A stretch of 64,000 nucleotides of DNA, taken from an uncultured Tateyamaria sp. (GTDB lineage: Bacteria > Pseudomonadota > Alphaproteobacteria > Rhodobacterales > Rhodobacteraceae). The DNA lies in contig NZ_CANKXW010000010.1 of assembly GCF_947487805.1 (NCBI RefSeq), forward strand, positions 1 to 64,000, written 5' to 3'. The notes beneath the pieces are model-generated. The model made no database searches. It worked only from the letters and a program-made list of their open reading frames with translations, and was not told the DNA's origin. The position numbers and the translations under genes are program-made. This document shows positions 63,221-64,000 of this stretch, piece by piece. Each line of letters begins with the position of its first letter. The first letter of the stretch is position 1.

Positions 63221-64000
63221 ATGCCATCTGACACCACGGCGGCGGCCAAACCCGCCGACCCAGGCACGCCACAACCAGATCCGGGCCACATCAGCAGCGA
63301 GGCAGAGCGGGCGTCAGGCTGGCGCACAGTCCGCAAGGTCGCGCCCTACCTGTGGCCCGAGGACAAACCATGGGTCAAGAAACGGGTCATCCTGGCGCTT
63401 CTGGCGCTGATCCTGTCCAAGGCCGTGTCGGTCTATACCCCCATCATCTACCGCGATGCGGTCGACGTGCTGGCAGGCGACGGGGTCTCCGCGCTGGCGC
63501 TGGGGGCCATCGGGCTGACCATCGCCTATGGCATGGCGCGCCTGATGAATGTGGGCTTTCAACAGCTGCGCGATGCGATCTTTGCCAAGGTGGCGCAGCG
63601 GGCGCTGCGGATGCTGGCGCTGGAGACGTTTGAGCACATCCACCGCCTGTCGATGCGCTATCACATCACGCGCAAGACCGGCGGCCTCAGCCGGATCATC
63701 GAGCGCGGGGTCAAGGGGGTCGAATTCCTGCTGCGGTTCCTGCTGTTTTCCATCGGGCCGCTGATCCTCGAACTGCTGCTGATCGGGATCGTGCTGACGA
63801 TCCTGTTTGACGCCTGGTACCTGCTGATCGTGTCGGTCACCATCGGGCTCTATGTCTGGTTCACCTTTGCGGTGACCGAATGGCGGGTCAAACTGCGCAA
63901 GGTGATGAATGATCAGGATACCGACGCCAACCAGAAGGCCATCGACAGCCTTCTGAACTTTGAGACGGTCAAGTATTTCGGTGCCGAGCGTCGGGAGGCG
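63221..64000 (+). CDS. ABC exporter of the ATM1 / heavy-metal tolerance type (partial, runs off the window)
   Basis: The first 260 codons are inside. A polar N-terminus is followed by a six-helix ABC-exporter membrane domain: VAPYLWPEDKPWVKKRVILA, YHITRKTGGLSRIIERGVKG and NFETVKYFGAERREA are close to mitochondrial ATM1/ABCB7 and bacterial Atm1. The family exports glutathione-linked sulfur or metal species. The nucleotide-binding domain lies beyond the window. Confidence 0.88.
   Translation, partial: MPSDTTAAAKPADPGTPQPDPGHISSEAERASGWRTVRKVAPYLWPEDKPWVKKRVILALLALILSKAVSVYTPIIYRDAVDVLAGDGVSALALGAIGLTIAYGMARLMNVGFQQLRDAIFAKVAQRALRMLALETFEHIHRLSMRYHITRKTGGLSRIIERGVKGVEFLLRFLLFSIGPLILELLLIGIVLTILFDAWYLLIVSVTIGLYVWFTFAVTEWRVKLRKVMNDQDTDANQKAIDSLLNFETVKYFGAERREA

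Overview
The window is a high-GC chromosomal segment of an alphaproteobacterium, most likely a Rhodobacteraceae/Roseobacter-group marine bacterium. That is inferred from tripartite TRAP transporters, a complete C-P lyase operon, a heterotetrameric sarcosine oxidase cluster, ccmI, and short tightly overlapping genes. No rRNA, tRNA, CRISPR array or insertion sequence was found.

Left part (1-21.7 kb). After the tail of a TRAP permease and an L,D-transpeptidase comes a metal/metalloid group: a MerF-like transporter, a cysteine-rich GDCCVxC protein, an ArsR-ArsC fusion, and the GAPDH/ArsJ pair that turns arsenate into exported 1-arseno-3-phosphoglycerate. Next is a phosphonate locus, all on the minus strand except phnF: phnCDEE import genes plus a hexapeptide transferase, then phnGHIJKLNM for C-P bond cleavage. 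PhoB-type 11-bp direct repeats lie upstream of phnC and also in front of a divergent small secreted protein. A TRAP transporter with a DUF1445 (D-glutamate cyclase-like) enzyme and a LysR regulator closes this part.

Middle part (about 21.8-49.0 kb). Just after the LysR gene lies an abandoned 5' end of dusA (promoter-like region plus about 21 codons). The intact dusA gene lies 27 kb further right. The two copies share the reading frame and the peptide LSVAPMMDWT but differ at silent positions. This is the pattern expected when an integrative element inserts at the 5' end of dusA and supplies a substitute 5' end. The 27 kb between them looks like a genomic island without a recognisable integrase. 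Its content is metabolic: a hydantoinase, a carbamoylase, several Asp/Glu/hydantoin-racemase-family proteins, two allantoinase-like polysaccharide-deacetylase proteins, an amidase, two cytosine-deaminase/chlorohydrolase-type amidohydrolases and a 5-formyl-THF cyclo-ligase-like protein. It also carries four transporters (one TRAP, one polyamine-type ABC, two NitT/TauT-type ABC) and GntR and RpiR regulators. I read it as a catabolic island for cyclic ureides/hydantoins or related N-heterocycles; the actual substrates are unknown.

Right part (49-64 kb). This looks like ordinary chromosome: dusA, a TauE/SafE exporter, a 2-oxoglutarate-type dioxygenase, DUF1289, ruvX, ccmI, the sarcosine oxidase genes soxB, soxD, soxA and soxG with three small membrane proteins among them, Fe/Mn superoxide dismutase, a LOG-family protein, a LysM protein, and the start of an ATM1-like ABC exporter that runs off the window.
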